From the NCBI GenBank assembly GCA_021783895.1, contig JAJXTJ010000069.1, forward strand, positions 1 to 6,748: 6,748 nt of DNA, in the 5' to 3' direction. Position 1 is the first letter of the stretch. Each line of letters starts with the position of its first letter. Below the pieces are notes generated by a model. It saw only the letters and a list, made by a program, of their open reading frames with translations, did no database searches and had not been told where the DNA came from. The position numbers and the translations under genes were made by a program. Shown piece after piece: positions 1 through 6,747 of this stretch. The DNA comes from Pseudomonadota bacterium (GTDB taxonomy: Bacteria > Pseudomonadota > Gammaproteobacteria > Burkholderiales > Sulfuricellaceae).

Positions 1-747
1 CGCCGCATGGTCTCCCGGCGGATTGCGGAATACTGAGCCGGCATTGGGCGTGCCGATCGGCTGGCTCGCCACCCGCTTTTCCAGCAGCCCCTTGATTTTT
101 TGCCGCGACACCTCACCGTTGCCATGCTTGAAAGTGAACCAGGCGGCGACGAACCATTCGCTGGCCATCCCAGCCTTGAGTGCGACGTGACGGTAGCCGA
201 TGTCGAAATCCTGCGGCAGGCGGCGGCGCAACTCCCCGAAACAGTCGATGGTCAGCACTTCGGTCACGCTTTGCCAGGTTTCGGCGCCGTAACAGCCGGC
301 GTTCATCGCGAGAGCGCCGCCCACCGTGCCGGGAATGCCGGCGAGAAACTCGGCGCCCTCGAAACCGTTCAGCGCCGCAAATCGCGCCACCTTCGGACTG
401 GCCACCCCGGCCTCGGCATAAACACCGGCCGGCGCGCCCGGCTTTCCGTGCCACAGCGCGATCTGATTGAGCGCGCTGTGCAGCAGCACCACCGTGCCGC
501 GCACCCCGCCGTCGCGCACCAGCAGGTTGCTGCCCAGGCCGATGAAATGCACCGGCTCGTCCGCCGCCAGCCCCTGGAGGAACTGCGACAAGTCTGCGAT
601 ATCCGCCGGGATGTAAAAACGCTCCGCCGGTCCGCCGACGCGCCAACTGGTGTGGTGGCTCATCAGCTCGTCGCGGCGCAAAACGCCGCGCAGTCCTGAG
701 TCCTGAGTGCTCAGTTCCGAGTGGGGAAGTTGAAAGTTTGCACACAT
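1..747 (-). CDS. murB: UDP-N-acetylenolpyruvoylglucosamine reductase MurB (C-terminus outside window)
   Basis: MurB is a cytoplasmic FAD enzyme that reduces UDP-GlcNAc-enolpyruvate to UDP-MurNAc with NADPH. The 249 visible residues contain HTSWRVGGPAERF (32-44), the FAD-binding stretch GLGSNLLVRDGG (70-81), GIPGTVGGALAMNAGCYG (137-154), GYRHV (184-188; its Arg matches the substrate/catalytic Arg of the family) and GTPNAGSVFRNP (232-243), whose Ser238 matches the proton-donor serine. The frame is still open at base 1, so roughly 60 residues with the last catalytic Glu are missing. The short spacing suggests the type II (about 300-residue) form. The start is uncertain. ATG at 745-747, 9 nt after the murC stop, is chosen as the first in-frame ATG, but it makes residues 1-18 largely repeat-encoded (SELSTQDSG). 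In-frame TTG at 679-681 or ATG at 661-663 are alternatives; family members usually begin a few residues before the LRG at 19-21. No strong Shine-Dalgarno is visible. The identity is clear; only the start is in doubt. Confidence 0.95.
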   Translation of the reverse strand, partial: MCANFQLPHSELSTQDSGLRGVLRRDELMSHHTSWRVGGPAERFYIPADIADLSQFLQGLAADEPVHFIGLGSNLLVRDGGVRGTVVLLHSALNQIALWHGKPGAPAGVYAEAGVASPKVARFAALNGFEGAEFLAGIPGTVGGALAMNAGCYGAETWQSVTEVLTIDCFGELRRRLPQDFDIGYRHVALKAGMASEWFVAAWFTFKHGNGEVSRQKIKGLLEKRVASQPIGTPNAGSVFRNPPGDHAA

Positions 748-778
748 ACGCAGCACTCAGGACTCCGCACTCAGGACC
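691..778. repeat. Inverted repeat of AGTCCTGAG units across the murC/murB junction
   Basis: The left side carries tandem AGTCCTGAGTCCTGAG (692-707) continuing to AGTCCTGAGTGCT (699-711). The right side carries its perfect 13-bp reverse complement (752-764), and a further unit, ACTCAGGAC (769-777), pairs with 693-701. In murC-murB mRNA the murC stop (757-759) lies in one stem arm and the proposed murB ATG (745-747) in the 40-nt loop. The repeat supplies the last murC codons and part of the murB N-terminus. It belongs to the same family as the copy inside murD. Confidence 0.85.
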
Positions 779-2193
779 AGATGGTTAGGTATCTGGCCGA
801 TCGAGCCTGCACCCATGGTCAGCACCACATCGCCATCACGCACCGCATTCAGGATTTCCTGCGGCAGTTCCGCCACCGTTTCCACGAAAATCGGCTCGAT
901 CTTGCCCGCGACCCGGATGGCGCGCGCCAATGCTCTACCGTCTGCAGCCACAATCGGCGCCTCGCCGGCGGGGTAAACCTCCGTCAACAACAAGGCATCG
1001 ACGGTCGAGAGCACTTTGACGAAATCCTCGAACAGGTCGCGCGTCCGTGTGTAGCGGTGCGGCTGGAATGCCAGCACCAGACGTCGTCCGGGAAAGGCGC
1101 CGCGGGCGGCTGCCAGGGTCGCCGCCATCTCCACCGGGTGATGACCATAATCGTCGATTAAAGTAAAGCTGCCTCTTCCGTCTTTGGAAGAGGATACGTT
1201 TGCCCCTTCTCCCGCCTGCGGGAGAGGGAGCCAAACTTCGCCGTAGCGCTGAAACCTCCGACCGACACCACGGAACTCGGCCAACCCCTTGACGATGGCC
1301 GCATCCGGCGCGCCCACTTCCATCGCCACCGCAATCGCCGCCAGCGCGTTCAATACGTTATGCTGTCCGGGCAAATTGAGCGTCACCGCCAGTTCCGGCT
1401 GTCCGGCGCGTTGCACCTTGAAATCCATCCGCCCGCCGCTGTGGCTGATATCCGTACCCCTAACCTGCGCGCTTTCTTCCAGGCCATAAGTGGTCACCGA
1501 CTTGGTGATGCGCGGCATGATCTCGCGCACGTTGGCATCGTCGGCGCACAGCACCGCCATGCCATAGAACGGCAGGCGCTGGATGAAATCGACGAAGGCC
1601 TGTTTCAACCGGCCAAAATCGTGGCCATAGGTTTCCATGTGGTCGGCGTCGATATTGGTTACCACCGCCATCACCGGCATCAGGTAGAGGAAGGAGGCAT
1701 CGGACTCGTCCGCCTCGGCGACGATGAATTCGCCCTGACCCAGCCGTGCATTGGCGCCTGCCGCCTCCAGCTTGCCGCCGATAACGAAAGTCGGGTCCAT
1801 GCCCGCCTCGCCGAGAATGCTGGCGATCAGGCTGGTTGTCGTGGTCTTGCCGTGGGTACCGGCCACCGCAATGCCCTGCTTGAAACGCATCAGCTCCGCC
1901 AGCATCATGGCGCGCGGCACCACCGGGATGTTGCGCTCCCGCGCTGCCGCCACTTCCGGGTTGTCGGCCTGGACCGCAGTGGAGATCACCACCACGTCGG
2001 CGCACTCCAGATTGCTGGCGGCATGGCCTTGGAACACTTGGGCGCCGAGCGCTTTCAAGCGACGGGTGGCGACGTTGTCGCCCAGATCGGAACCGCTCAC
2101 CTCGTAACCCAGATTGAGCAGCACCTCGGCGATACCGCTCATGCCGACGCCGCCGATGCCTACGAAATGAACGTGTTTGACTTTATGTTTCAT
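757..2193 (-). CDS. murC: UDP-N-acetylmuramate--L-alanine ligase MurC
   Basis: MurC is the cytoplasmic ATP-dependent ligase that adds L-Ala to UDP-MurNAc, the first amino acid of the stem peptide. The 478-residue product shows the three Mur-ligase domains: an N-terminal UDP-binding Rossmann motif [15 protein letters not shown] (9-23), the ATP P-loop [10 protein letters not shown] (112-121) with EADESDASF (160-168), [11 protein letters not shown] (180-190) and the [13 protein letters not shown] segment (274-286), then the C-terminal domain with DDYGHHP (347-353) and FQPHRYTRT (376-384). The ATG overlaps the murG stop (ATGA at 2190-2193), and a GGAG lies 8 nt upstream (2202-2205), supporting this start. 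Between [10 protein letters not shown] and SFTLIDDYG, residues about 321-341 (LPLPQAGEG...) come from two adjacent palindromes and look like an in-frame insertion in a variable surface loop. The last codons and the TGA stop lie inside the repeat shared with murB. All key motifs are intact, so the enzyme is probably functional. Confidence 0.98.
   Translation of the reverse strand: MKHKVKHVHFVGIGGVGMSGIAEVLLNLGYEVSGSDLGDNVATRRLKALGAQVFQGHAASNLECADVVVISTAVQADNPEVAAARERNIPVVPRAMMLAELMRFKQGIAVAGTHGKTTTTSLIASILGEAGMDPTFVIGGKLEAAGANARLGQGEFIVAEADESDASFLYLMPVMAVVTNIDADHMETYGHDFGRLKQAFVDFIQRLPFYGMAVLCADDANVREIMPRITKSVTTYGLEESAQVRGTDISHSGGRMDFKVQRAGQPELAVTLNLPGQHNVLNALAAIAVAMEVGAPDAAIVKGLAEFRGVGRRFQRYGEVWLPLPQAGEGANVSSSKDGRGSFTLIDDYGHHPVEMAATLAAARGAFPGRRLVLAFQPHRYTRTRDLFEDFVKVLSTVDALLLTEVYPAGEAPIVAADGRALARAIRVAGKIEPIFVETVAELPQEILNAVRDGDVVLTMGAGSIGQIPNHLVLSAES
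1172..1228. repeat. Two adjacent palindromes inside murC
   Basis: CCTCTTCC (1172-1179) is followed 6 nt later by its reverse complement GGAAGAGG (1186-1193). A second hairpin at 1205-1228 has arms of 11 pairs (one G-T) around a 2-nt loop, built on CTCCCGC/GCGGGAG. The CCCTCTCCC/GGGAGAGGG type of palindrome is a recurrent dispersed element in many proteobacteria and, read in this frame, gives LPLPQAGEG. Here it is translated as part of a MurC loop (residues about 321-341). Confidence 0.8.
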
Positions 2194-3395
2194 CCTGCTA
2201 GCTCCATGCAGACACCTGCCACTGTCGCGGTCGCTTCCGGCTTCGCCAGTTTTCTTGCCGCCTGCGCCATTTCCAGCAATTTTTCGCGGCTAAAACTTGT
2301 TAATAAACCGGCGAGTCCCGCCGGCGTCAGATCCGATTGCGGCAGCAGCACCGCAGCGCCATTCTCGCTCAGGAAGCGGGCATTGCCGGTCTGGTGGTCG
2401 TCCACAGCGTGCGGATAAGGCACCAGCACGCTGGCCACGCCTGCAGCAGTCACTTCGGCCAGGGTCAGCGCTCCTGCCCGGCACACGATCACGTCGCACC
2501 AGGCATACATTTGAGCCATATCGTCGATGAAGGCGCGGGCGGCGGCGGCGACTCCGGCGGCGGCATAGTTGGCACTGAGCTTTTCCAGGTTTCTGGCGCC
2601 GGACTGGTGGATCACCTCGGGGCGGTCAGCTTCCGCTATCAGCGCCAGCGCCCGTGGCACCGCTTCGTTCAGCGCCGCAGCACCCAGGCTGCCGCCCACC
2701 ACCAGCAAGCGCAGCTTGCCCTGACGGCCGGCCATCCGCTGATCCGGAGCAGGTAAGGCGGCTATATCGGCGCGCACCGGATTGCCGCACCAGATCATGG
2801 CCGGTTTGCGGCAGCCGATCGGCTTGTCGCCGGGGTTGTTGAAGGCTGACGGGAAAGCCACCAGGACCCGATCGGCGAGACAGGCCAGCACCCGGTTGGT
2901 CAGCCCGGCCACCGAGTTCTGCTCGTGGATCACCAGGGGCTTGGCCAGCAGGGAAGCCATCAGGCCGCCAGGGAAAGCCGTGAAGCCGCCCATGCCGAGC
3001 ACCACATCGGGACGGATACGGAAAATCGCCGCCGCACTCTGCCACATCGCCATCAGCAGCATGAGCGGCAGCATCGCCCAGCGCAGCACACCCTTGCCGC
3101 GCATGCCGGCGAACTTGACCCAGGCCATTGCGTAACCTTTTTCCGGCACCAGCCGCGCTTCCATGCCGGCGCGCGTGCCCAGCCACACCACTTTCCAGTC
3201 ACGCTGTTTCAGATAATCTGCCACGGCCAAGGCTGGGAACACGTGACCGCCGGTACCGCCCGCCATGATGAGTATGGTGCGTGAAACCCCGTGAGGGGTG
3301 AGGGGTGAGGAGTGCGGAGTAGAGTCAATGGCAGCGCGGGGGAAAGTTTTACCCCTCACCCCTAACCCCTCACCCCTCACCCGTGGCTGGCTCAT
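2190..3395 (-). CDS. murG: UDP-GlcNAc:lipid I N-acetylglucosaminyltransferase MurG, with repeat-encoded N-terminal extension
   Basis: MurG is a GT-B-fold glycosyltransferase on the inner face of the cytoplasmic membrane that adds GlcNAc to lipid I, giving lipid II. From the ATG at 3393-3395 the product is 401 residues, against about 355-360 usual for the family. Motifs: [14 protein letters not shown] (46-59), [10 protein letters not shown] (134-143), [12 protein letters not shown] (157-168), GGSLGA (234-239), [10 protein letters not shown] (305-314) and [14 protein letters not shown] (326-339). The frame is open further upstream inside ftsW, but the ATG forming ATGA with the ftsW stop, with GAAGGG 9 nt upstream (3405-3410), is the natural start. 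Residues about 3-36 are encoded by GTGAGGG-type repeats and their spacer; the conserved start ([13 protein letters not shown]) resumes at 38. No ATG lies between the two: GTG codons 6 and 13 are within the repeat, and Met44 would remove the first beta strand. A segment at about 188-203 also looks longer than usual before GNPVR. Confidence 0.97.
   Translation of the reverse strand: MSQPRVRGEGLGVRGKTFPRAAIDSTPHSSPLTPHGVSRTILIMAGGTGGHVFPALAVADYLKQRDWKVVWLGTRAGMEARLVPEKGYAMAWVKFAGMRGKGVLRWAMLPLMLLMAMWQSAAAIFRIRPDVVLGMGGFTAFPGGLMASLLAKPLVIHEQNSVAGLTNRVLACLADRVLVAFPSAFNNPGDKPIGCRKPAMIWCGNPVRADIAALPAPDQRMAGRQGKLRLLVVGGSLGAAALNEAVPRALALIAEADRPEVIHQSGARNLEKLSANYAAAGVAAAARAFIDDMAQMYAWCDVIVCRAGALTLAEVTAAGVASVLVPYPHAVDDHQTGNARFLSENGAAVLLPQSDLTPAGLAGLLTSFSREKLLEMAQAARKLAKPEATATVAGVCMELAG
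2202..2205 (-). promoter_or_regulatory. Ribosome binding site of murC
   Basis: GGAG lies 8 nt before the murC ATG, inside the 3' end of murG, and supports the ATGA-overlap start. Confidence 0.5.
3291..3382. repeat. GTGAGGG-type inverted repeat at the start of murG
   Basis: Plus-strand GTGAGGGGTGAGGGGTGAGG (3291-3310) faces CCCCTCACCCCTAACCCCTC and following bases (3352-3382). The perfect arms are 15 bp: 3296-3310 and 3368-3382. The 57-nt spacer (3311-3367) holds GAGTGCGGAGT (3310-3320), which also occurs inverted at 762-772 in the murC/murB repeat. The whole element is translated as murG codons about 5-36. Confidence 0.85.
3352..3382 (-). other. Potential G-quadruplex in murG coding strand
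   Basis: Reading the minus strand there are five consecutive G tracts, one of three G and four of four G (complements of C tracts at 3380-3382, 3373-3376, 3366-3369, 3359-3362 and 3352-3355). Each pair is separated by exactly three bases (TGA, TGA, TTA, TGA). This meets the canonical intramolecular G-quadruplex pattern and starts about 11 nt after the murG ATG, on the mRNA-like strand. Folding in the cell is not shown; the same bases can instead pair with the opposite repeat arm. Confidence 0.6.
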
Positions 3396-4555
3396 ACGGT
3401 GTATCCCTTCATCACCTGGCGATTCTCCCAGTCCACCCGCAGCAGCACGCCGATGGCGATGCAATTTGCGACGATTCCGCTGCCGCCGAATGAAAGCAGC
3501 GGCAATGTCAGTCCCTTGGTCGGCAACAACCCCATGTTCACGCCCATGTTGATGATCGCCTGCACCGCCAGCCAGATGCCGATTCCGTAGGCCACCAGCG
3601 CGGCAAAATTGCGCTCCAGTTCGGCCGCCTGACGGCCGATGGAGAAGGCGCGGACTGTCAACCAGACGAACAGCAGGATCACCACGGCTACGCCGACAAA
3701 GCCAAGCTCCTCGGCGATCACGGCGAGAAGGAAATCGGTATGCGCTTCCGGCAGATAGAAGAGTTTTTCGACACTCGCGCCCAGACCGACGCCATACCAT
3801 GCGCCGCGACCGAAGGCGATCAGCGCGTGGGAAAGCTGGTAACCCTTGCCGTAGGGATCGGCCCAGGGGTCCATGAAACCGATAATGCGCTGCATGCGGT
3901 AGGGCGAGGTCCAGATCAGCAGCAGGAAGCCCGACAGCAGCATGGCGATGAGGCCGGCGAACAACCGCCAGTGCATGCCGCCGAGGAACAGAATCCCCAT
4001 GGCGACGCTGGTGATCACGGCGAAAGCGCCGAAATCCGGCTCGCGCAGCAGCAGGCCGCCGACCAGCAGCATCACCATGAACATCGGCAGAAAGCTCTTC
4101 TTGATGTTGTCCATGTAAGCCGCCTTGCGCACCGTGTAATCGGCGGCGTACAGCACCGCGAACAGCTTCATGAACTCGGACGGCTGCAAATTGATCACCA
4201 GCAGCGACAACCAGCGCTGGCTGCCGTTGACCTCGCGTCCGACGCCTGGAATCAGCACCAGCACCAGCATCACCAGACCGGAAAGGAACAAATAGGGCGC
4301 GGTTTCCTGCAACACCTTGTTCGGCACCTGGAACGCGAACAGGCCGAACAGCGCGCCGACGCCGAGGAAAACTCCCTGGCGCACCAGGTAATAGCTTTCC
4401 TGGAAACCGGTGTGTTTATCCGCTGCGGCGATGTCGATCGAAGCGGAATACACCATCACCAGTCCGAAGCCGAGCAGCAGGATCACCAGCCACAACAAAG
4501 TACGGTCGTAGTCGGGTCTGGCGTGCGGGGCGACTACCGGCGAATAGGAATTCAT
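3392..4555 (-). CDS. ftsW: Septal peptidoglycan glycosyltransferase FtsW (SEDS family)
   Basis: FtsW is the multi-pass inner-membrane SEDS enzyme that polymerises lipid II at the division site together with the class B penicillin-binding protein FtsI. The 387-residue product has a short cytoplasmic N-terminus, then about ten hydrophobic segments starting at residues 20-38. Family marks are NGSQRWL (110-116), [11 protein letters not shown] (121-131), [19 protein letters not shown] (257-275), whose Asp274 matches the catalytic aspartate, AEELGF (281-286), and [19 protein letters not shown] (342-360). FtsW rather than the sister protein RodA follows from its place between murD and murG. The ATG overlaps the murD stop (ATGA at 4552-4555) and has a very strong Shine-Dalgarno, GGAGGAGG, 7 nt upstream. 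Its own stop overlaps the murG start. No repeat insertion is seen inside this gene. Confidence 0.97.
   Translation of the reverse strand: MNSYSPVVAPHARPDYDRTLLWLVILLLGFGLVMVYSASIDIAAADKHTGFQESYYLVRQGVFLGVGALFGLFAFQVPNKVLQETAPYLFLSGLVMLVLVLIPGVGREVNGSQRWLSLLVINLQPSEFMKLFAVLYAADYTVRKAAYMDNIKKSFLPMFMVMLLVGGLLLREPDFGAFAVITSVAMGILFLGGMHWRLFAGLIAMLLSGFLLLIWTSPYRMQRIIGFMDPWADPYGKGYQLSHALIAFGRGAWYGVGLGASVEKLFYLPEAHTDFLLAVIAEELGFVGVAVVILLFVWLTVRAFSIGRQAAELERNFAALVAYGIGIWLAVQAIINMGVNMGLLPTKGLTLPLLSFGGSGIVANCIAIGVLLRVDWENRQVMKGYTV
3405..3410 (-). promoter_or_regulatory. Ribosome binding site of murG
   Basis: GAAGGG lies 9 nt before the ATG at 3393-3395, within the ftsW coding end. It supports the ATGA-overlap start and hence the reality of the repeat-encoded N-terminal extension of MurG. 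Confidence 0.55.
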
Positions 4556-5970
4556 GCTTTCGCCTCCTCCAGTTTTCCGACTGCGGCGATGAAAACCTGG
4601 GCGCGATGCTCGTAGTTGCGGAACATGTCGAAACTGGCGCAGGCCGGCGACAGCAGCACCGCTTCACCCGTCTGGGCCTGTTCGAATCCCAGGATCACCG
4701 CCTCTTCCATGCTCGCCGCGAAGAGCAGGGGCACGCCGCAGCCGGCCAGGGCCGCACCGATTTTTGGCCCGTCGCGACCGATCAGCACGACGGCGCGGGC
4801 ATGGGCGGTCACCGCCGGTGCCAGCGGGCTGAAATCCTGGCCCTTGCCGTCGCCGCCGGCGATCAGCACCACCTTGCACGGCATGCCATTGAGCGCCGCC
4901 ACCGTGGCGCCCACGTTGGTACCCTTGGAATCGTCATAGAAGGTGATCCCGTTAATCTCCGCCACTTTCTCCACCCGGTGCGGCAGTCCCTTGAATTCGC
5001 GCAGCGCCTCGATCAGGGGCTGGAGCGGCAGGCCGATGGCGCGGCACAAGGCCAGGGCGGCCAGCGCATTGGCAGCATTGTGCAGGCCCGCAAGCGGCAA
5101 ATCGGCCACCGCCATCAGCCGGTTTTCGCCCTGCGCCAGCCAAAGTGTGGGTGCGGCTTCAGCCGTACCTGTCAGGCTGAAGCCGCACCCACCAAGCAAT
5201 CCCCAGTCCTCGGGTTTCTGTGGCGCATCCAGACCAAATGTCACCACCCTGCGATCGGTCTGCGCCATCGCCAGGCTGTAGCAGTCTTCGCGGTTAAGCA
5301 CCTGGACGCCTTTGCCGGCAAAAATGCGCGCCTTGGCCGCGGCATATTCCTCCATGCCGGCGTAGCGGTCCATGTGGTCTTCGGTCACGTTGAGCACGGT
5401 CGCCGCAGCCGGGTGCAGGGTGTGCGTGGTTTCGAGCTGGAAACTGGAGAGCTCGATCACGAACACGTCGGCAGTCTCGCCGCGCCGATCCAAATCGCTC
5501 AACACATCCAGCACCGGCAATCCGATATTTCCCGCCACCACCGTTTGCAGGCCGGCCTTCCTGCACATCGCGCCGACCATCTCGGTCACCGTGCTCTTGC
5601 CGTTGGCGCCGGTAATTGCCAGAACCCGAGTCCTGAGTTCCAAGTCCTGAGTCCTGAGAGCTTGGGCGAACAGCTCGATATCCCCGACCACCTCCACGCC
5701 GTGCGCCAGCGCATCGGCAACGGCCGGTTCGCGCAGAGAGACACCCGGACTGACTGCGAGCAGGTCGGCATTGCGGAAAACCTCTTCCCTGAGCTTGCCG
5801 GTAAATAGCGGCACGCCAGGCAGCTCGGCTTGAAGGCGTGCGGCGTGGGGCGGGTTGTCGCGCGAGTCGGCGACGGCCACCACCGCGCCTTTAGCGTCCA
5901 GCCAACGCGCCATGGAGAGGCCGGTGTCGCCCAGCCCCACCACCAGTATTTTTTTGTCCTTGAGTTCCAT
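4552..5970 (-). CDS. murD: UDP-N-acetylmuramoyl-L-alanine--D-glutamate ligase MurD
   Basis: MurD is the cytoplasmic ATP-dependent ligase that adds D-Glu to UDP-MurNAc-L-Ala. The 472 residues show the UDP-binding Rossmann motif [18 protein letters not shown] (7-24), VSPGV (73-77), VVGDIELF (94-101), the P-loop [12 protein letters not shown] (119-130), [10 protein letters not shown] (194-203), [14 protein letters not shown] (295-308), GLPHRVE (328-334), [11 protein letters not shown] (346-356), [12 protein letters not shown] (372-383) and [12 protein letters not shown] (439-450). The ATG at 5968-5970 gives the expected N-terminus but has only a weak AAGAAA upstream. Two stretches look inserted in frame. 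Residues about 105-115 ([11 protein letters not shown]), before the P-loop, come from AGTCCTGAG repeats. Residues about 258-275 ([20 protein letters not shown]) come largely from an 18-bp-stem palindrome in a loop before the central-domain helix. All catalytic motifs are intact, so it is probably active. Its stop overlaps the ftsW start. Confidence 0.97.
   Translation of the reverse strand: MELKDKKILVVGLGDTGLSMARWLDAKGAVVAVADSRDNPPHAARLQAELPGVPLFTGKLREEVFRNADLLAVSPGVSLREPAVADALAHGVEVVGDIELFAQALRTQDLELRTRVLAITGANGKSTVTEMVGAMCRKAGLQTVVAGNIGLPVLDVLSDLDRRGETADVFVIELSSFQLETTHTLHPAAATVLNVTEDHMDRYAGMEEYAAAKARIFAGKGVQVLNREDCYSLAMAQTDRRVVTFGLDAPQKPEDWGLLGGCGFSLTGTAEAAPTLWLAQGENRLMAVADLPLAGLHNAANALAALALCRAIGLPLQPLIEALREFKGLPHRVEKVAEINGITFYDDSKGTNVGATVAALNGMPCKVVLIAGGDGKGQDFSPLAPAVTAHARAVVLIGRDGPKIGAALAGCGVPLLFAASMEEAVILGFEQAQTGEAVLLSPACASFDMFRNYEHRAQVFIAAVGKLEEAKA
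4563..4570 (-). promoter_or_regulatory. Strong ribosome binding site of ftsW
   Basis: GGAGGAGG lies 7 nt before the ftsW ATG, inside the last codons of murD (LEEAKA). It is the best Shine-Dalgarno in the window and fixes the ftsW start. Confidence 0.75.
5147..5192. repeat. 18-bp-stem palindromic element inside murD
   Basis: GTGGGTGCGGCTTCAGCC (5147-5164) and its exact reverse complement (5175-5192) enclose a 10-nt loop. The GGGTGCGGCTTCAGCC core resembles REP-like palindromes dispersed in proteobacterial genomes. It is read in frame and gives the [16 protein letters not shown] segment of MurD. The stem is unrelated in sequence to the GAGTCCT family elsewhere in the window. Confidence 0.9.
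5629..5658. repeat. Three AGTCCTGAG direct repeats inside murD
   Basis: AGTCCTGAG occurs at 5629-5637, 5643-5651 and 5650-5658. The 16-base string AGTCCTGAGTCCTGAG at 5643-5658 is identical to 692-707 at the murC/murB junction, in the same orientation. Here the repeat is translated in frame as [10 protein letters not shown], just before the MurD P-loop strand. Confidence 0.85.
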
Positions 5971-5990
5971 TGTTTCTTAGTGCGGGATAA

Positions 5991-6060
5991 GGAGTGAGGA
6001 GTGAGGAGTAAAATCCCTCGCGCCCATCAACGCCTCACTCCTCACGCTTCACTCCTCACT
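5991..6060. repeat. GAGTGAG-type inverted repeat between mraY and murD
   Basis: Tandem GGAGTGAGGAGTGAGGAGT (5991-6009) faces CCTCACTCCTCAC (6033-6045) and TCACTCCTCACT (6049-6060). Perfect pairings are 13 bp (5994-6006 with 6033-6045) or, alternatively, 12 bp (5993-6004 with 6049-6060), so two mutually exclusive hairpins are possible. It fills most of the 93-bp intergenic space and ends about 20 nt before the murD ATG. No T-run follows on the transcribed strand, so it does not look like an intrinsic terminator. Confidence 0.85.
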
Positions 6061-6063
6061 GTG

Positions 6064-6747
6064 TTACCGCAATTTCAAGGTGGACAACCCCACCAGCACC
6101 AGCATCATCGATATGATCCAGAAGCGAACCACCACCTGATTCTCCTTCCAGCCCTTCAACTCATAATGGTGATGCAGCGGCGCCATGCGGAAGATGCGCT
6201 TGCCGGTGAGCTTGAAAGAAGCCACCTGGAGCACCACCGACAGGGTTTCCACCACGAACACCCCGCCCATCACGAACAGGACGATCTCCTGCCGCACGAT
6301 CACCGCCACCACGCCGAGCGCGGCACCCAGCGCCAGCGCGCCCACGTCGCCCATGAACACTTCGGCCGGATAGGCGTTGAACCAGAGGAAACCCAGTCCG
6401 GCGCCCGCCAGCGCGCCACAGAACACCATCAACTCACCCGCCCCCGGAATGTGCGGAATCAACAGGTACTTGGCGAACACGGCGTTGCCGGTGGCGTAGG
6501 CGAAGAGCCCGAGTGCCGCGCCGATCATCACCGTCGGCATGATGGCCAGGCCGTCGAGACCGTCGGTCAGGTTCACCGCGTTGCTGCTGCCGACGATGAC
6601 AAAGTAGCTCAGCAGGATGAAGCCAAAAATGCCCAGCGGATACGACACTTCCTTGAAGAAGGGGACGATCAGGTTGGCCTTCGACGGCAGTTCGAGCGTG
6701 AAGCCGCTGCCCACCCACTGGAAGAACAGCCGCAATACCTTCTCGTT
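6064..6747 (-). CDS. mraY: Phospho-N-acetylmuramoyl-pentapeptide transferase MraY (N-terminus outside window)
   Basis: MraY is the polytopic inner-membrane enzyme that transfers phospho-MurNAc-pentapeptide from UDP to undecaprenyl phosphate, making lipid I. The 227 C-terminal residues are present, of about 360 usual. The frame runs off the right edge with no start in view, so an in-frame TTG at 6733-6735 should not be taken as the start. Numbering the fragment from its first complete codon, it shows [14 protein letters not shown] (55-68) with the catalytic/Mg-binding aspartates, [19 protein letters not shown] (123-141) with another essential Asp, VRQEIVLF (151-158), [12 protein letters not shown] (163-174) and [13 protein letters not shown] (188-200), the family's HHH signature. 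Several strongly hydrophobic segments fit the C-terminal half of the transmembrane bundle. It ends in the typical GLSTLKLR. It is followed by 93 bp of repeat-containing spacer before murD, unlike the tight overlaps further downstream. Confidence 0.97.
   Translation of the reverse strand, partial: NEKVLRLFFQWVGSGFTLELPSKANLIVPFFKEVSYPLGIFGFILLSYFVIVGSSNAVNLTDGLDGLAIMPTVMIGAALGLFAYATGNAVFAKYLLIPHIPGAGELMVFCGALAGAGLGFLWFNAYPAEVFMGDVGALALGAALGVVAVIVRQEIVLFVMGGVFVVETLSVVLQVASFKLTGKRIFRMAPLHHHYELKGWKENQVVVRFWIISMMLVLVGLSTLKLR

Noticed and set aside
113..745. Minus-strand frame over the murB region starting at a GTG
   Set aside because: It is out of frame with murB; the adjacent frame carries all MurB motifs, so this Arg/Gly-rich frame is a shadow.
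2306..2324. Small hairpin CCGGCG/CGCCGG in murG
   Set aside because: A 6-bp stem in GC-rich coding sequence is expected by chance, and the encoded residues fit the MurG C-terminal region.
1360..2418. Long open frame on the plus strand opposite murC/murG (352 codons)
   Set aside because: It is antisense to well-supported murC and murG, has no recognisable motif, is rich in His/Gln/Arg as expected of a GC-rich shadow frame, and lacks a convincing ribosome binding site.
3288..3385. CRISPR-like tandem repeats
   Set aside because: The units are 7-8 bp and directly adjacent, with no regular 25-40-bp repeats or unique spacers of constant length.
3396..3800. Upstream extension of the murG frame into ftsW
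   Set aside because: The open frame continues, but the region codes for the FtsW C-terminus in another frame, and murG has an ATGA start with a Shine-Dalgarno at 3395.
4606..5808. Long open frame on the plus strand opposite murD (400 codons)
   Set aside because: Antisense shadow of murD with low-complexity composition and no family motif.
5991..6060. Intrinsic terminator between mraY and murD
   Set aside because: The hairpin arms are not GC-rich enough in a compact stem, the loop is long and no T-run follows on the transcribed strand; the operon is expected to be read through.
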